NCBI GenBank assembly: GCA_963556255.1
Contig: OY744616.1
Coordinates: 10,047,991-10,111,990 of the forward strand
DNA: 64,000 nucleotides
Origin: Allolobophora icterica
Lineage: Eukaryota > Annelida > Clitellata > Crassiclitellata > Lumbricidae
Direction of reading: 5' to 3'
The translations under genes were made by a program, and so were the position numbers. Position 1 is the stretch's first letter. The number at the start of each line of letters is the position of its first letter. The notes under the pieces are model-generated. The model ran no database searches. It was not told the DNA's origin and saw nothing but the letters and a program-made list of their open reading frames with translations. Below are positions 30,036 to 42,300 of this stretch, piece by piece.

Positions 30036-33015
30036 ATGGCGCCCGATCCTGGAGCCGTTGTTTTGCTCCTTCTGGGCTTTTATGTGAGTATTTTGACATT
30101 TTTTGATTTTTAGAACTAATTAATATCACGCTTAAATTTAGTGAATACGTTCTAGGATCTACTATAATCGATTAACCGTATGGAGAACCAGTATGTGAAG
30201 CGCTTGAAATGCGGAACGTTCTATGATCGACTCCAAACACATGGGAATATATCGGGGTGGATATTGACTTACAAGTGTAGTTTAAAACCACGTAGTTTTT
30301 CGTATGGTTTTAAAACAGGCTGTAATGTAAAATGGGTTGTACAGGTGTTGTCAAACAATAAGGCAAGAGCAGTTTCAGTGGAGTTTCAGCCTTCTCGTTA
30401 GGCTGATTTGTAAGAACTGAAGTTAGGAGATGTATTTAAATAAGGCATTGACATCAGAGGCCGAGGGGTTGAGTCAGTCTCTTTTACAAGGCAGGTGCTC
30501 AACCCGTTGTCCATTACGACACACTGTTCCAAGAACTTTTGGTCCTGTTTTAGGCTTTAGTGTCATGGTGTGAGGAGCTGAGTTCAGAATTATGTCATCA
30601 GCGTGGTTTCTCAACGAATCTGTCGTGCAGTTCTTGTAAGGAACTAAACCAGTTTCACTTAGAACCACTTGTCGAAACGTGTGATCAGTGTTGTCAACAT
30701 GATTCTGAAGCCCTACAGGCCAAGCAGGTAAGAACACCTGAAAAGTTTCTTCATAGGTCTGTGTATGTATGTATGCTTGTGTACATTTTTATGTTTGCTT
30801 ATTTGTATACATATGTATGTGTATGCATGTGTGTATGTATGTTTGTATGCTTGTATATCGCTGGTATATACATGTGTTTTTGTATTTAAATGAGTGTGTG
30901 TATACATGTGTGTTTGTAACTGAACATATCTACAGTACCTTTAAGAACTTCTCTGAGGCTCTGGTAGGCGAGTATGAGTGATGTTCGCATTAATTAAGAA
31001 CACCAGGTTCATAAGTTACCTAAAGCACATAATATAGAAATTGACTTACGGAATACCCTTTAGGATTGACAGTTGTAGTAGTAGTTTCAGTTTAACGACA
31101 CTGTGATAACAAAGATCATTAGCATCACACTCCTCTTTTATCCAGGCTTGGGACTGGCACTGCCAGAGTACACGAGCAGTGGCAGTGTAGGATTAACAGT
31201 TCACAGCGATGCGATGTAATGTGGTATTGGTCTATACATAGAAGTGCTGTGTTTTAACTGCAACTAGATAGTTTTAGAGGATCTTGTTTTTGCTTATTCT
31301 TGAACTTTAAACTCCAGGACTGCATTTATGAGAATCTGTGGCTTGTTCCTGAGGAGTAATTGCTTTTGTAATGCTACTAAATGTAAGATATGGGTAATAC
31401 TGCAGCCAACTGCTAGCATATTATCTTACCTTAGTTTACCTTATTTTATATTCTCATGTGAGGCTAGTCAAGGTGACTTACTGAAAATGTCTTGCTGCAT
31501 TGTTTTAGGTTTATCCGTTTGCCAAGCTTGTTGTCTGTGGATGAAAATTGGGGAGGTATCCACAAGTCCAAGGTATTTATTTAATTAAGCACTTATTATT
31601 TATGCAAAGTCAGTATATACCTGGCAGATTTGCTTAAGTGTGCAGTTGGTGCTTAAATCTTATAGTGATGGGTACCTAAGGTTTTGTTTCTAATTAATTA
31701 GAGTTAGCGTTAGTTCAAATTTCATAAATAGAATTAGGATTATTAGAAGCAACACGAAAATGTAGTTTACTGGTTTGGCAATCTCTTCTTTAAAGAGATT
31801 GTTAAAGGCTAAAATGGCCATGTTCACTGACGGATAGCCTAAATAGAAAAAAAAACAATTGCCTCTTGCATGTTACAGAAAGAAACCAAAGACTCTAAAT
31901 ATTGATTGATGTTTGTTAGTTGCAACGAAGGCAGCTGGCAATAAGTAAAGAAATATTTAGGCAAGGTAATTATGAAGCTAAGAAATTTTAATTAGAATTA
32001 GACAAGTTTTAATTGGAATTAGAATTAGCAAAAGTTTGGTTACCAATTAATTCGAATTAGCTTGAAAGCTAATTAATTCGGCAATTAATTAGTTTCGAAT
32101 TAATTAACTACCCATCACTGCTGCCTTGGCAGAGATTTGAACCCCTAACCTCGTGGTTGACTGTGAAGCATGCTAACCAGTAGACTAATTCCCATCCCAA
32201 GCGAGTGTAATAACTGGTATGAAATAAATTACGTGATAATTAACGCATTGATTGTTACTGTGTTACCTTTGCAACAGCCTTTGTCAAGAGCGATCTTCCG
32301 AGCAATTTTCCAGGCCTGGAGGTCGTTTATCAGCGCGGAGCGGATCCGATCATAGAGCTGCTGAATGAGAACCACGACGTAGTGGAAACGCTGAGCATCG
32401 ACAAATGGAACACGGACTCTGTGGAGGAATTCTTCAATGAGAGGCTGAAGAAGTAGACGTCACACACTACTGCTGTCAGCCGCTGTGATATTCGCTACAT
32501 TGCTCCAGGGCTCGGAAAAGTAGTGTCAAGTAACAGCAGACATTAATGTGGCTAGTGTTGTCATAGGTTTATTTTGGGTCATGATCGAGAACAACGTTAG
32601 GAGACAGTAGTGCAGCTTTTTCTGGTAGTGTCTGACTGTTTACCGTCTTGCGATCGGTCCACATTAATGTATGATGATGCTAGACACTACTTTTGGGAGC
32701 ATGTTTTACTTCACTGTCAGTTGTTCCATTGATGCAGAACAATGACAAGACATAAGATGATTCGGTAACATCTAGGTGTTTGGAGGGACAATATAGGGAT
32801 GAGTTGAAGTGGAGCATGTAGCTGTTTATTTTGAATGCATAGGGATTAACACCTGTGCATAAGAAGAAAATCGGTGACGTTTTGCACTAAACCTGTCTTC
32901 ATGAGTAGATTGTGCTAAACCTGTGGTGCACAAACTATGAAGCTTTGACAGTTCTTGTAGCAAAATGTTCCTGGTTTTTGTTGTATAACATTTATGACAA
33001 AAGACTGAAATAAAA
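30036..33015 (+). CDS. SELENOF: Selenoprotein F (Sep15), UGA-selenocysteine
   Basis: CDS exons 30036-30083, 30554-30727, 31509-31572 and 32278-32456: 465 nt, 154 aa (human 165). It is an ER-lumen thioredoxin-like protein that partners UGGT in glycoprotein folding control. Residues 1 to about 20 are a signal peptide (MAPDPGAVVLLLLGFY, then ALVSW). The UGGT-binding Cys-rich part reads GFSTNLSCSSCKELNQF and CDQCCQ. The redox motif C-G-U-K has U86 as in-frame TGA at 31542-31544, and GRYPQVQ follows. The thioredoxin-like end includes VVYQRGADPIIELL and KWNTDSVEEF, and stops at TAG 32454. Donors and acceptors are good and phases match (0, 0, 1). The 3' UTR carries a SECIS hairpin and AATAAA at 33009. 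A frame call that treats TGA as stop would wrongly split this gene. Confidence 0.96.
31542..31544 (+). other. SELENOF: Selenocysteine codon (TGA)
   Basis: TGT GGA TGA AAA gives C-G-U-K, the conserved Sep15 active site, well inside the exon (28 nt before the donor) and followed by conserved coding sequence. Confidence 0.96.
31664..32125. repeat. Probable degraded hAT-like element in the SELENOF intron
   Basis: Ends TAGTGATGGGTA / TAACTACCCATCACTG are inverted and enclose AATTAATT-rich sequence, but no clear 8-bp duplication is left. A reversed tRNA-like scrap (32125-32200) follows. Confidence 0.4.
32889..32953 (+). ncRNA. SECIS element in the SELENOF 3' UTR
   Basis: Lower stem CTGTC/GACAG. 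Quartet strands ATGA (32901-32904) and TGA (32938-32940). The upper helix TAGATTGTGC pairs with GCACAAACTA, 9 of 10 pairs. The apical loop carries AAA at 32917-32919. This is the layout that recruits SBP2 for Sec insertion. It lies 433 nt after the stop codon. Confidence 0.85.
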
Positions 33016-33059
33016 TGTTTTCCTTGTACTACTGTTTGTGTATAAAAGTTTAAGGTAGC

Positions 33060-33365
33060 ACAGGCTATTGAGGCACTCCCAGCCCAACCCTGGCAAGAAA
33101 AAAGTTTTAAAGTGTTGACAGAACTGTTTATACAAACTGGTTAACAAAAATAAGAGATTTATTGGGTTGCTGGTTTAGTGCCCATGTCTGTGAAGGGCCT
33201 TTACTCAATCATTCAGAACTTTTTTACAGCGCCTTTTCAAGATAACTATTCAGAGGCACTCCCAGCCCAACTCTGGCAAGATAGAAGTTTTAAAGTGTCG
33301 ATAGAAAGCGATTTAACTTTTTGTACAAACTGGTTAATAACGAAAATAAGAGATGCAGATTTGCT
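33060..33365 (-). repeat. Two copies of a LINE-tail-like block
   Basis: GGCACTCCCAGCCCAAC-CTGGCAAGA...AAGTTTTAAAGTGT...CAAACTGGTTAA occurs at about 33070-33155 and again at 33250-33350. GAGGCRCTCCCAGCCCAACC is the reverse of the CR1-like tail seen at 2585-2625. Confidence 0.6.
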
Positions 33366-33619
33366 GAATATTTGTATATAATCTGATCGTGGTGCATAGT
33401 GTGAGACTCGTGTACATACTAGGGAATGTAATCCCGGGATCCCGGAACATTTTTCAATCCCGTAATCCCGGGATTGACAAACGTGGAATCCCGTATTTCC
33501 GGGATTACAAAAAATTGGGATTTTTGGATTAAATTTGCTTGATCCACTGTATAATTCTTCCTTGAGGCTTGGGCAATGGACGCTAATTACGGCAGATAAA
33601 CAGCAACGACGGGTACCAG

Positions 33620-33942
33620 CATAGGCGTGATTTGTGGGGGGTACGAGGGGTACCCGTACCCCCCACTTTTTGGACTGGGGGGTACTGTACCCCCCACTTT
33701 CTAAACAATGTCAATCAATGTTTTTGTTATTGTGCCTTCCCAGAGAATTCAGTCTCCGCCAAAGTGCCAAAGTACTTAGATACACATGTAAACAGAGAGC
33801 CAAAATTAATAAGAATACTGACAGGGAATATGTTCAAAATGGCCACCATGCGAAAAGCTAAAGTGGAGAAGAAATTGGTACCCCCACTTTTTAGACCAAA
33901 GTATTGGTACCCCCCACTTTTTAGACTAAAGTTACGCCCCTG
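33620..33942. mobile_element. hAT MITE, family B, copy 1
   Basis: 323 bp, ends CATAGGCGTGATTTG / AAAGTTACGCCCCTG, exact duplication GGTACCAG (33612-33619, 33943-33950). Rich in GGTACCCCCCACTTTTT blocks. Confidence 0.92.
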
Positions 33943-33983
33943 GGTACCAGCCCTAGTGCAGACTACAGACTGACTCTGCCTGC

Positions 33984-34156
33984 CAGAGGCGTCTACCACC
34001 CCCCAATCATTGAAGCAACGTCCCTTTTCCCTCTGTTCTTCCCCCTCCCCGTTCCTTTCCCCCTAAGATGGTGTCACACACACACACACTGACAGATCTC
34101 CCCTATGTCTTGGATGGAGCATTTGCTCCAAGGTTTCTATGGTGTAGACGCCCCTG
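33984..34156. mobile_element. hAT MITE, family A, copy 2
   Basis: 173 bp, ends CAGAGGCGTCTA / TAGACGCCCCTG. The flanks CTGCCTGC and CTGGCTAC agree at 6 of 8 positions, a decayed duplication. Confidence 0.82.
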
Positions 34157-35088
34157 CTGGCTACTTTAATATCAGGGTGCTGCAGGCTGCTGTGCACTCC
34201 GCTGCAGTACGGCTGCTAGGCCTACTGGTAGGCGAGACTGCTAGGCCTACTGGTAGGCGAGACTGCTAGGCTGCTACTGCTTGGGTCTTCCCGCAGCGGT
34301 GCTGCGCTGGTCACCTGTCGTTCTGAGACCTCATTCCCGGCCGTGGGATTGCTATCAAGTATCAAGATCTTTCCACTCAGAAACACCCCACCCCGAGTTA
34401 ATGAGCCTCCGAATACAAGCTGTTAGTGGAGAAACCTTGATCACAGATCAACCGAGCCCAACTGCTGTCAAGTGCCTCTGCCTATGCTCTGAGTCATCAT
34501 TAGTGGGTGAATCTACTTTTGACACTTCACGCTTCTTGCGATAATTTTATCGTAAATAACTCCTAACGAACGTTTAAACTTTTCATTTTAAGTTACAAGT
34601 TTATAACACATCCCCACAACGTTCTTAATACCATTATATCTTTAATACACAACAACGTTATAGTATTAAATATACATTTATGCTACAGGCGGGAAATTTT
34701 TTTATTGCATAAAGTATAATCCCGGGATTGATAAATTCCTAATCCCGTAATCCCGGGATTGACAGAATGCTCCGGGATTACATTCCCTGGTACATACATA
34801 ACAGAATAATTATAGTGACAATGCGGTCGTTTTTCTTATCTACAATTAACACTTCAACTAAACGTACCAGCGTTTGAGATACACATAATATGTCGATGTC
34901 ACTGAAGAACAACCAAATACTTTCAGATTAAGTATGTGTACATGTAGATCATTAAGTGTTAGTCGCTGAAATGCAGGTCAAAGATAAATCTATGTAAGCA
35001 ATGAGCTGCATTGGTTTTCCAGTGGCTTTTAGTACACGTTAAAGTGTTACAACTAATAGTATATGAGACCCCTATGTGCTACAAGCAT

Positions 35089-35340
35089 GGGCGGCGATCT
35101 AGGGGGTCGCGGGGACATGACCCCCACCTTTAGGAGTGGGGGGACATGCCATACATCTGTCCCCACCCAAATTTTGAAGAAAGTCTAAAAAAGGCCAGCA
35201 AATGTAATTGCGTGTGAGGGTTTTCACAGCCTTTTTTGACCAGACGAGATAAAAATAAAATTTATCAGCAGAAGTGTCCCCGAAAATTATGACAAAGTAA
35301 GAGAAATAAGTTGTCAAAATCAGGAGGGCAAGAATTGACA
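35089..35340. mobile_element. hAT element, family C, truncated copy
   Basis: Starts CATGGGCGGCGATC and continues with the family C body (CCACCTTTAGGAGTGGGG, CAAATTTTGAAGA). The right terminal repeat is absent. Confidence 0.75.
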
Positions 35341-36351
35341 ATTAGATTTTAAAAAGTACAAAAAGTACTTGTGCATTATTACCTTCTTTGTGCCTACTTC
35401 TGCGAGGTAGTTCACCTACTTTCTACAGCCTCCTTAAGTCTTCTCTAACCATGGCTGGACTTGGAGCTCCTCTGGGTAGGCTTCTTGAAGAGGTGCTATG
35501 TAAATCATCAAAATGAGTTAATTGAAAAATACTATGTACAAACAGGACGACGAAAGGCTGGCTTGTAAGATCCTTGTTTGCAGAAGGCAATATAAAAAAA
35601 ACAGAGATAAGACATTCATTAACAGTAACTGTCCTCTTCGATCCCTCTCTCGTCTCCTGGCAACCAGATATTGCCCTTTTTACGATATCCATGGGCAGCA
35701 CTTCTGATTTCATGCAGCGCTTGTAAGCAAGCTGATTAATTATTTTCGCGTAGCTTCTAAGAAACGTTTTAGATACAGTATTCAGATGAAGAATCCGAAG
35801 AGAGTCACATTTATACTGTGAGAGAGTGTTGAAATAAATTCTGAAACTTTTGTGCTGTAAAATCGCGTCTAACTCACGGGGAACTACCTTGGATGTTTAA
35901 CTGGATATTTTTGGTCGTTGGTTTGTTGTTATTTATTATACAAGGAAGTAAATATTTCCAAAAACCTCTCAGACTTAATTGTTTACAATGAATTTTATAT
36001 TTATACTTAGTTATGTTAGTTAAATTGTAACTATATGTAGGGGTAAGCGTGTCGAAGAGCGTGCACTAGATGTCATCACTTTTGAGCGATAATAGGCTGT
36101 TCTTTGTATATTTCGAACTCGCAGCTGATGTCCACAACTGGGCTGTAGGTTAAACAGTAGCCAAATAAGCTGCTTGTTCTGATACAATAGAGAACACCGT
36201 ATTCACAGATCTGTGATAGCCATTGAACGAATCCTCCAAGTCGGATTTTACGTCACCTTAGAAGAGAAGATGTGCCAACAGGACGTGAAATCAAAAATGT
36301 TGTTGCTTTTGAATACCATCACTCGGATTTTATGACTGAACTCAAGTACAA
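35341..36351. other. Interval before the Roquin-like gene
   Basis: Contains LINE-tail scraps (near 35470-35510 and 35700). I searched for a RING-finger exon (Cys-x2-Cys, Cys-x-His, Cys-x2-Cys) here and saw none. Confidence 0.5.
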
Positions 36352-39300
36352 ATGGATAACTCCACGGATGCGGACCTGCGCTCGATTGCGCAGTCGCTTA
36401 CTACGTTAAAACAGATCACTTCTGCAGGTGAAGAATTTTCCGTCACAATTGCTTATTTTATTAAGACTTGTCTTTTAAAATTCTAAACGAATACTCGTTT
36501 CTTGAACATTATAGCTGATATAACGCAACTAGAACAAGCTACAGTCTCACGAGCAGCTAACTAGCGTCAGTAGGCGTTCTTGTAGAGAATACAGGGTATA
36601 AAATTGTTATCATCTAGTAGCTGAACTAGTTTAAACCTTCAGTGATTTAATCTGGCAGATCACTTATTTAGTTAATACTTTTAATATGAATGACACTAAT
36701 GATGTTATTTATTAATTTATTTTTCAATTAATTACAGCAAGCCTTGCTAATAACAATTTGTTTCTTTGTGTGCTTACCATTTAGCTCTATCACTCGGATC
36801 TTCACTTCCTTTCCCTCGGCCCTTGCAACGGAAGCTTGAGACTCTCGTAAAATGCAACGTGCATGATGCTCAAGGTCCTTCAGTGGCTATGAGGTCAGCG
36901 CTGTCAGTGGCTGAGAGAGCGGTCAGTGACCTAACTGTCCATCTCCAAGCACAGCAACATGAGAAAATCAGTCTCTGGACCGCCATTCGGTCACATGGAT
37001 GCCAGTTTCTTGGACCAGGTTGTCATCTTATGTATGGATCTATCTGAGACTTTTATAGCACCTTTTAAACTATCTGATGCACGTATGAGTTGTTCTGACG
37101 GCGTAATCATCTCATGGTTGTATCTATCTGGACATTTATTTTATACGGAGCATTTTCAAGAACCTTTAGATATCAGTCCTCTATACTTGAGGATTCTTTG
37201 TATGTATTGATCTTCATAGATACAGATTTCGATTCCTTGGTCCAGTAATAATAATTTAATAATAGTTCAGTAGTAATAGTATTAAAATTAATAATAAAAA
37301 TAATAATAATGATAAACACTTAGGTTTAACTTAACCTGCCTTGGCTTTTCATGGCTTTTTCAAAAACAGGACGTTCTGTGGAACAAGAAATTGAATGTTT
37401 GGAGACTTGTGGTTGGGCAAGGAATAAGCCCAGTCTTCTTGTTTGGGCTGTTAACGTTGACAGAACATTCATGTAAAAAAACTTGGCTGTAATTGTAATT
37501 GAACATTTACACAGTACCATTTCAAAAGCACACTAGTCGGGTTAATTTTGTATCTGTATCTACACACTTATTAGGTGCCTCATAAACATGCTGCCTACAA
37601 TACCTAAGTGGTGATAAAGTTCATTTAGCATGAAAGTTCAGCAGTGCAAACTGGATTGATGAGCACTGATGGGCTCCTGCACACATTCTTAAGTTCAACC
37701 AATGGATTCCCAAACAGAGTTGACAGTTAACACCATATTATTCAGAGTTCTTAGTCTAAGGACAAGTTACGTAAATGCTTATTAGCAAATTTTCATGATG
37801 ATATTTTCAAAGTATTATTCAGTATTTCATGTCGTTCTCTTAAGTAATGTTAAGCCAATTAAGAGATTTTGAAGAGGCTATTTTAAAATTTTACTCAGCA
37901 TTTCTGGCTGGTCTGTGAAACATTTTTCTGTGGAAACAGTGCAGCTTCTACTGTAGGCCTACCAGGATGCAATTTAGTTTTAATTGCAAGGGAAACAGCT
38001 ACTTAAAGATGCATTTATACCCACTGTGGTTTTATCAGGAATTGGGCTTTTCAAGCAGCCAATTCATTTGGGATGGGTTACTGGATTAACCTGAATGTAA
38101 GCGGTTCCAGTAATTTCCAGTTTTGTTTAAATGCAGGATTTAATCAATGCTTCGTTATTATGTTTACCACTGTCACGTTTTTTATTGCTTAGCATCATTC
38201 CTTAAATTTAACTGAGTCACTGAGCTGCAGTTGTGCAACATAGTGTTCTGTGCTAATGCCACTTGAAGGAAATCCCTTCCTTTCTATATAACACACTGGT
38301 ATTTACCTACCTACCCACCACCTACCTAACAAGTACCCACACACTCACCTATTTACATACCATACTATTTATCTATATACCATACTCCTTACCAACTTTC
38401 TATATGACACACTGGTATTTACCTACCTACCCACCACCTACCTAACAACTGCCCACACACTCACCTATTTACATACCATACTATTTATCTATATACCATA
38501 CTCCCTACTCACCTACCTCTCTACTAAAACTGTTTACAATAGAATTTGTAATAATTAATACAATATTCAATATTTACTGCACTCAGCTGAACAAAGATCT
38601 TATGAACTGTAATGGTATGGGTGTTGTCATTAATTTTACTATTGTCATTAGGTATACAACTATACATAATAATAAATAAGTAATAATTAACTATTTGCTA
38701 TTATTGTTGTTATTATTATTGGTGTTTTATTTGTATTGAAGCGATGCAAGAGGAGGTCTTGAACCTGATCCTTCTGGCGCTAGAAGATGGCTCTTCCCTG
38801 TCGCGCAAGACCCTTGTGCTGTTTGTTGTCCAACGTCTTCATCTTCAGTTTCCACAGGCGTCAAAAACATCAGTTGGCCACGTCGTTCAGCTTCTGTACC
38901 GAGCATCTTGCTTTAACGTAAGAGTTTCCTCTTGCTGTGGATGCAGTTGCTGATGGAAGTAATCAATATCAGAGATACTGTGTTCACAGTTTACTCAGTA
39001 TCAGCATGTGTTACGGTTTGCACAGAATCAACAACATGTGTTCACATTATCAGCAACATGTCTTCATGGTATACTCAGGATCAACAACATGGGTTCACAG
39101 TTTATGGAGTTTCAACAACATGTGTTCATGGTTTTTGCAGTATGAAAAACATGTGTTCACGGTTTATGCAGTATCAAGAACATTGTTTTCGTAGTTTACA
39201 CACTATCAACAACATGTGTTCACAGTTTATGCAGTATCAACAACATGTGTTCACAAGTTTACACACTATCAACAACATGTGTTCATAGTTTACACAGAAT

Positions 39301-42300
39301 TAACATGTGTTTAAAGTATCAACAACTTGTGTTTATGGTATACTCAGTATCAACAACTTGTGTTCACAGTATACACAGGATCACCAACATGTATTCACAG
39401 TTTACACAGTATCGGTGATACTGTGTCCGGCATTGGTGATACTGTCTATAAAAGTGTTGGCTTATATATTTATGTAGGAATGTGTGTCTGTAGACCTTAG
39501 ACTTGCTATAGTGCAGTCGTGAGTAGCAAGATCAAGAATTGCATTACAATGAGGGTTATTATGATGAGGAAATTCTAGAAAGGTGATCTATATTCATGAC
39601 CATATTATATCTGAATTCGTGCTCCAACAGTGTGTGCTAATTGGAATCTCTAGTGTATAATACTTGATAAAGTTTCTTTTAGCAATTCAATAACTGCATG
39701 CATGGTTCTAACACCTTGGAGTAGATATCTTATAGGGTGCTATATAAATGTACTGAATGAATGAATGACTGATTGAATGAAATGCCATATAACTGATCCA
39801 AGCAGATAGTTTTGCCAATAGCCGATCATATCATGAAAAACTTTTATATAAAGAATACTCTTCTCATATTGACAGTTACGGTACTATGTAGTATGTACGT
39901 ACGCCGGAGTGCAGTTTGCAGCCGGTAAAAATAAAGAACTTACTTACTTACTTAGATGCTGTTCTTGTTGTGGTTGTGGCAGGTGATAAAGCGGGATGAG
40001 GAGTCATCGCTGATGCAGCTGAAGGAAGAGTTTCGAAATTACGAGAAGCTGAGATGTCAGCACGACATGCAGATCGTCGAAATCAGTCGCGATTTCGGTT
40101 TACGAATCGGACCGGAGCAGTGGTCGTGTCTTTTGTACGGTGACAACAACCACAGGTCGCACATGCAGTCCATTATCGATAAGGTAATGAGCAGTGGTTA
40201 AAGTGGTTTGGGTTAGCAGCGGGAACACCAAAGAAAAGTTTTATTGGAATGCATGCGTTTACAGGGTTCTATTGCAGTGAGCAGTGGGAACGCAAGCAAA
40301 TAATTTCGAGAGCAGTGGGAATGCCGTTCCCACGCGTTCCCACCCACTTTAAACGCTGGTAATAAGGTCTTCTGTAGGTTTAAAAATGCAATACAACTGT
40401 ATCTGAGTGACACTGTCCTCCTTCCAAGGTTCAGAAGTGCACGTGCACACAAGGGGTCATCTATAAAGGACGTCTGCAACGAGGGGGAAGGAGGGGTCTT
40501 TTAAATGGAGACAAATTTCAGTATTGACTGTGTAAATAATGTATTGTGACTGAGTATTTCTATAACTCACTTTACAGCGCTTATGTTGATTGGGTATGCA
40601 ACTGTTTGGTTTTCTCCTTCTATCATCTCTGGTTCTTTTTCGTTGTTTATATACATGTGTTATTGTTAACGTTTTCTATGGCTGCTTCTCAGCTGTTAGT
40701 GTTGTTTATGTTGAACAGGTATTGACAAGACAGACGTTGCTTCGGAGCACAGAGGAGCTCTTGGCCGTCCTACAAAAGTCCGGTGACCCGCTGGAACTGT
40801 CTATTGAGTTACAGCCTCTACTCAATTTTTTATTCGATTTCCAGAAAAACACAAGTGGGCATTGAATTTTATTTGAAACCTTTAGAACTTCTCATTTAGC
40901 ACCTTTAATTGAAAATTTAACACAATTCAATGTTTTTCAAAACAATCTTTATTCTTAATGGCTTTTATATAATTTAGGCAGGCACAGGCAGCGCTTTTGT
41001 GTGCTACTTAAAAGGTGCTATATTAAGTGTCCACATACATACATACATACATACACACATACATACATACATACATACATACGTGCATACTTGCATAATG
41101 CAGGTTTTCCTGTAGTTGGAATGTGCACATGGCTGCCCTAAGGCGTACAAGATTAATCAGTCGTTGGATATCAGTTCAGATTGTTCTGTCTTTGTTCATG
41201 GTGACATTTACGTTCTGTGCTGTTGTAATTGCCTTCTAGGTGACTTAAAATCAACCACAGTCAGTTTGTCTCAGTTGGACTCCTGTCTGAAGGCTGTCGT
41301 CAAGGTCATCAATGCACTTGCAAAGTCACTTCAGCTGAAGCCGACATGGAAAACTGAACGCAGTCCTGCATTGTCGAACCGTCAATTTGAGTCCGATGGT
41401 CAGAGCGGCAGGGAGATCAAAGTGACAGCTGTAGCAGCCTTTGATTCGTTTAGTTCACCAGTTAACAGGTGAGTCAAAAGTTCAGAGTATACTTTCATCT
41501 ACCTTGGTTTTCAATCCACTGGTCACCAGGTGAGGTTATTTATTCCACCAATTAACAGATGAATCAAAAGTTCAGAGTACACTGTCATCTACCTTGGGTT
41601 TTTCAATCCATTGATCAACAGGTGAGGCTATTTATTCCACCAATCAACAGGTGAGTGAAAAGCTTCCAATATAGTCTTATCTACGGTCAGTTCTTTCAGT
41701 CCATTGAAAAACAATGAGTAGCTATACCAGTTTAGGATGAGCGGACAATGATGCCGTCTAATTAACCTAATAACATATTATTGAAGATACAATAATACTG
41801 GTTTACCAGTCCGCATAGATTTCTTTATGGTCGGCCAGACCGGATATAATTATTTTTAGCATATAACCAAAGCACTACCTGACCCAACTAACAATGATTG
41901 TCCTTGGTGCCTCGTCCTCCTCCACCTGCCCTCCTTCTGTTCCTGTTGCTATCTGGCCTACTAATGACTGCTTTCACTTTAGTTTGGAAACTGAAATTGA
42001 TGATGAAATCAGGATGTAGAGGATATGAAACACTTCCTGTTTAATTCATTTGATTTTTAAAAGAAGTGTAAGTGTTGAGATATATTTCAGTTAACTTTAC
42101 AGTCTATGAAGACAACAAAATGACAATACACATGAAGTCTTTAAGTGTATTTATAAGTCTTTTGCTAATTGGACTTTAGTGTACACACATCTAATATACA
42201 CAGTTAAAGATTATATGACATATTAACAATAAAATGTATTGTACTTCAGGGTGTCGGCTGGGGGATTATGTGGTCATGAGTACAGGACTGAGGGAATAGT

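Larger units (their letters stand above)
33420..34789. mobile_element. hAT element, family G, with two nested MITEs
   Basis: Ends TAGGGAATGTAATCCCGG / CCGGGATTACATTCCCTG and an exact 8-bp duplication GTACATAC (33412-33419, 34790-34797). ATCCCGGGAT blocks repeat near both ends. Family B (33620-33942) and family A (33984-34156) copies are nested inside. No transposase recognised. Confidence 0.88.

Noticed and set aside
31542..31544. In-frame TGA suggesting a broken gene
   Set aside because: It is the conserved Sec codon of SELENOF: frame conserved on both sides and a SECIS present downstream.
36228..36350. RING-finger exon upstream of the Roquin-like start
   Set aside because: No Cys/His spacing of a RING on the plus strand and several stops.
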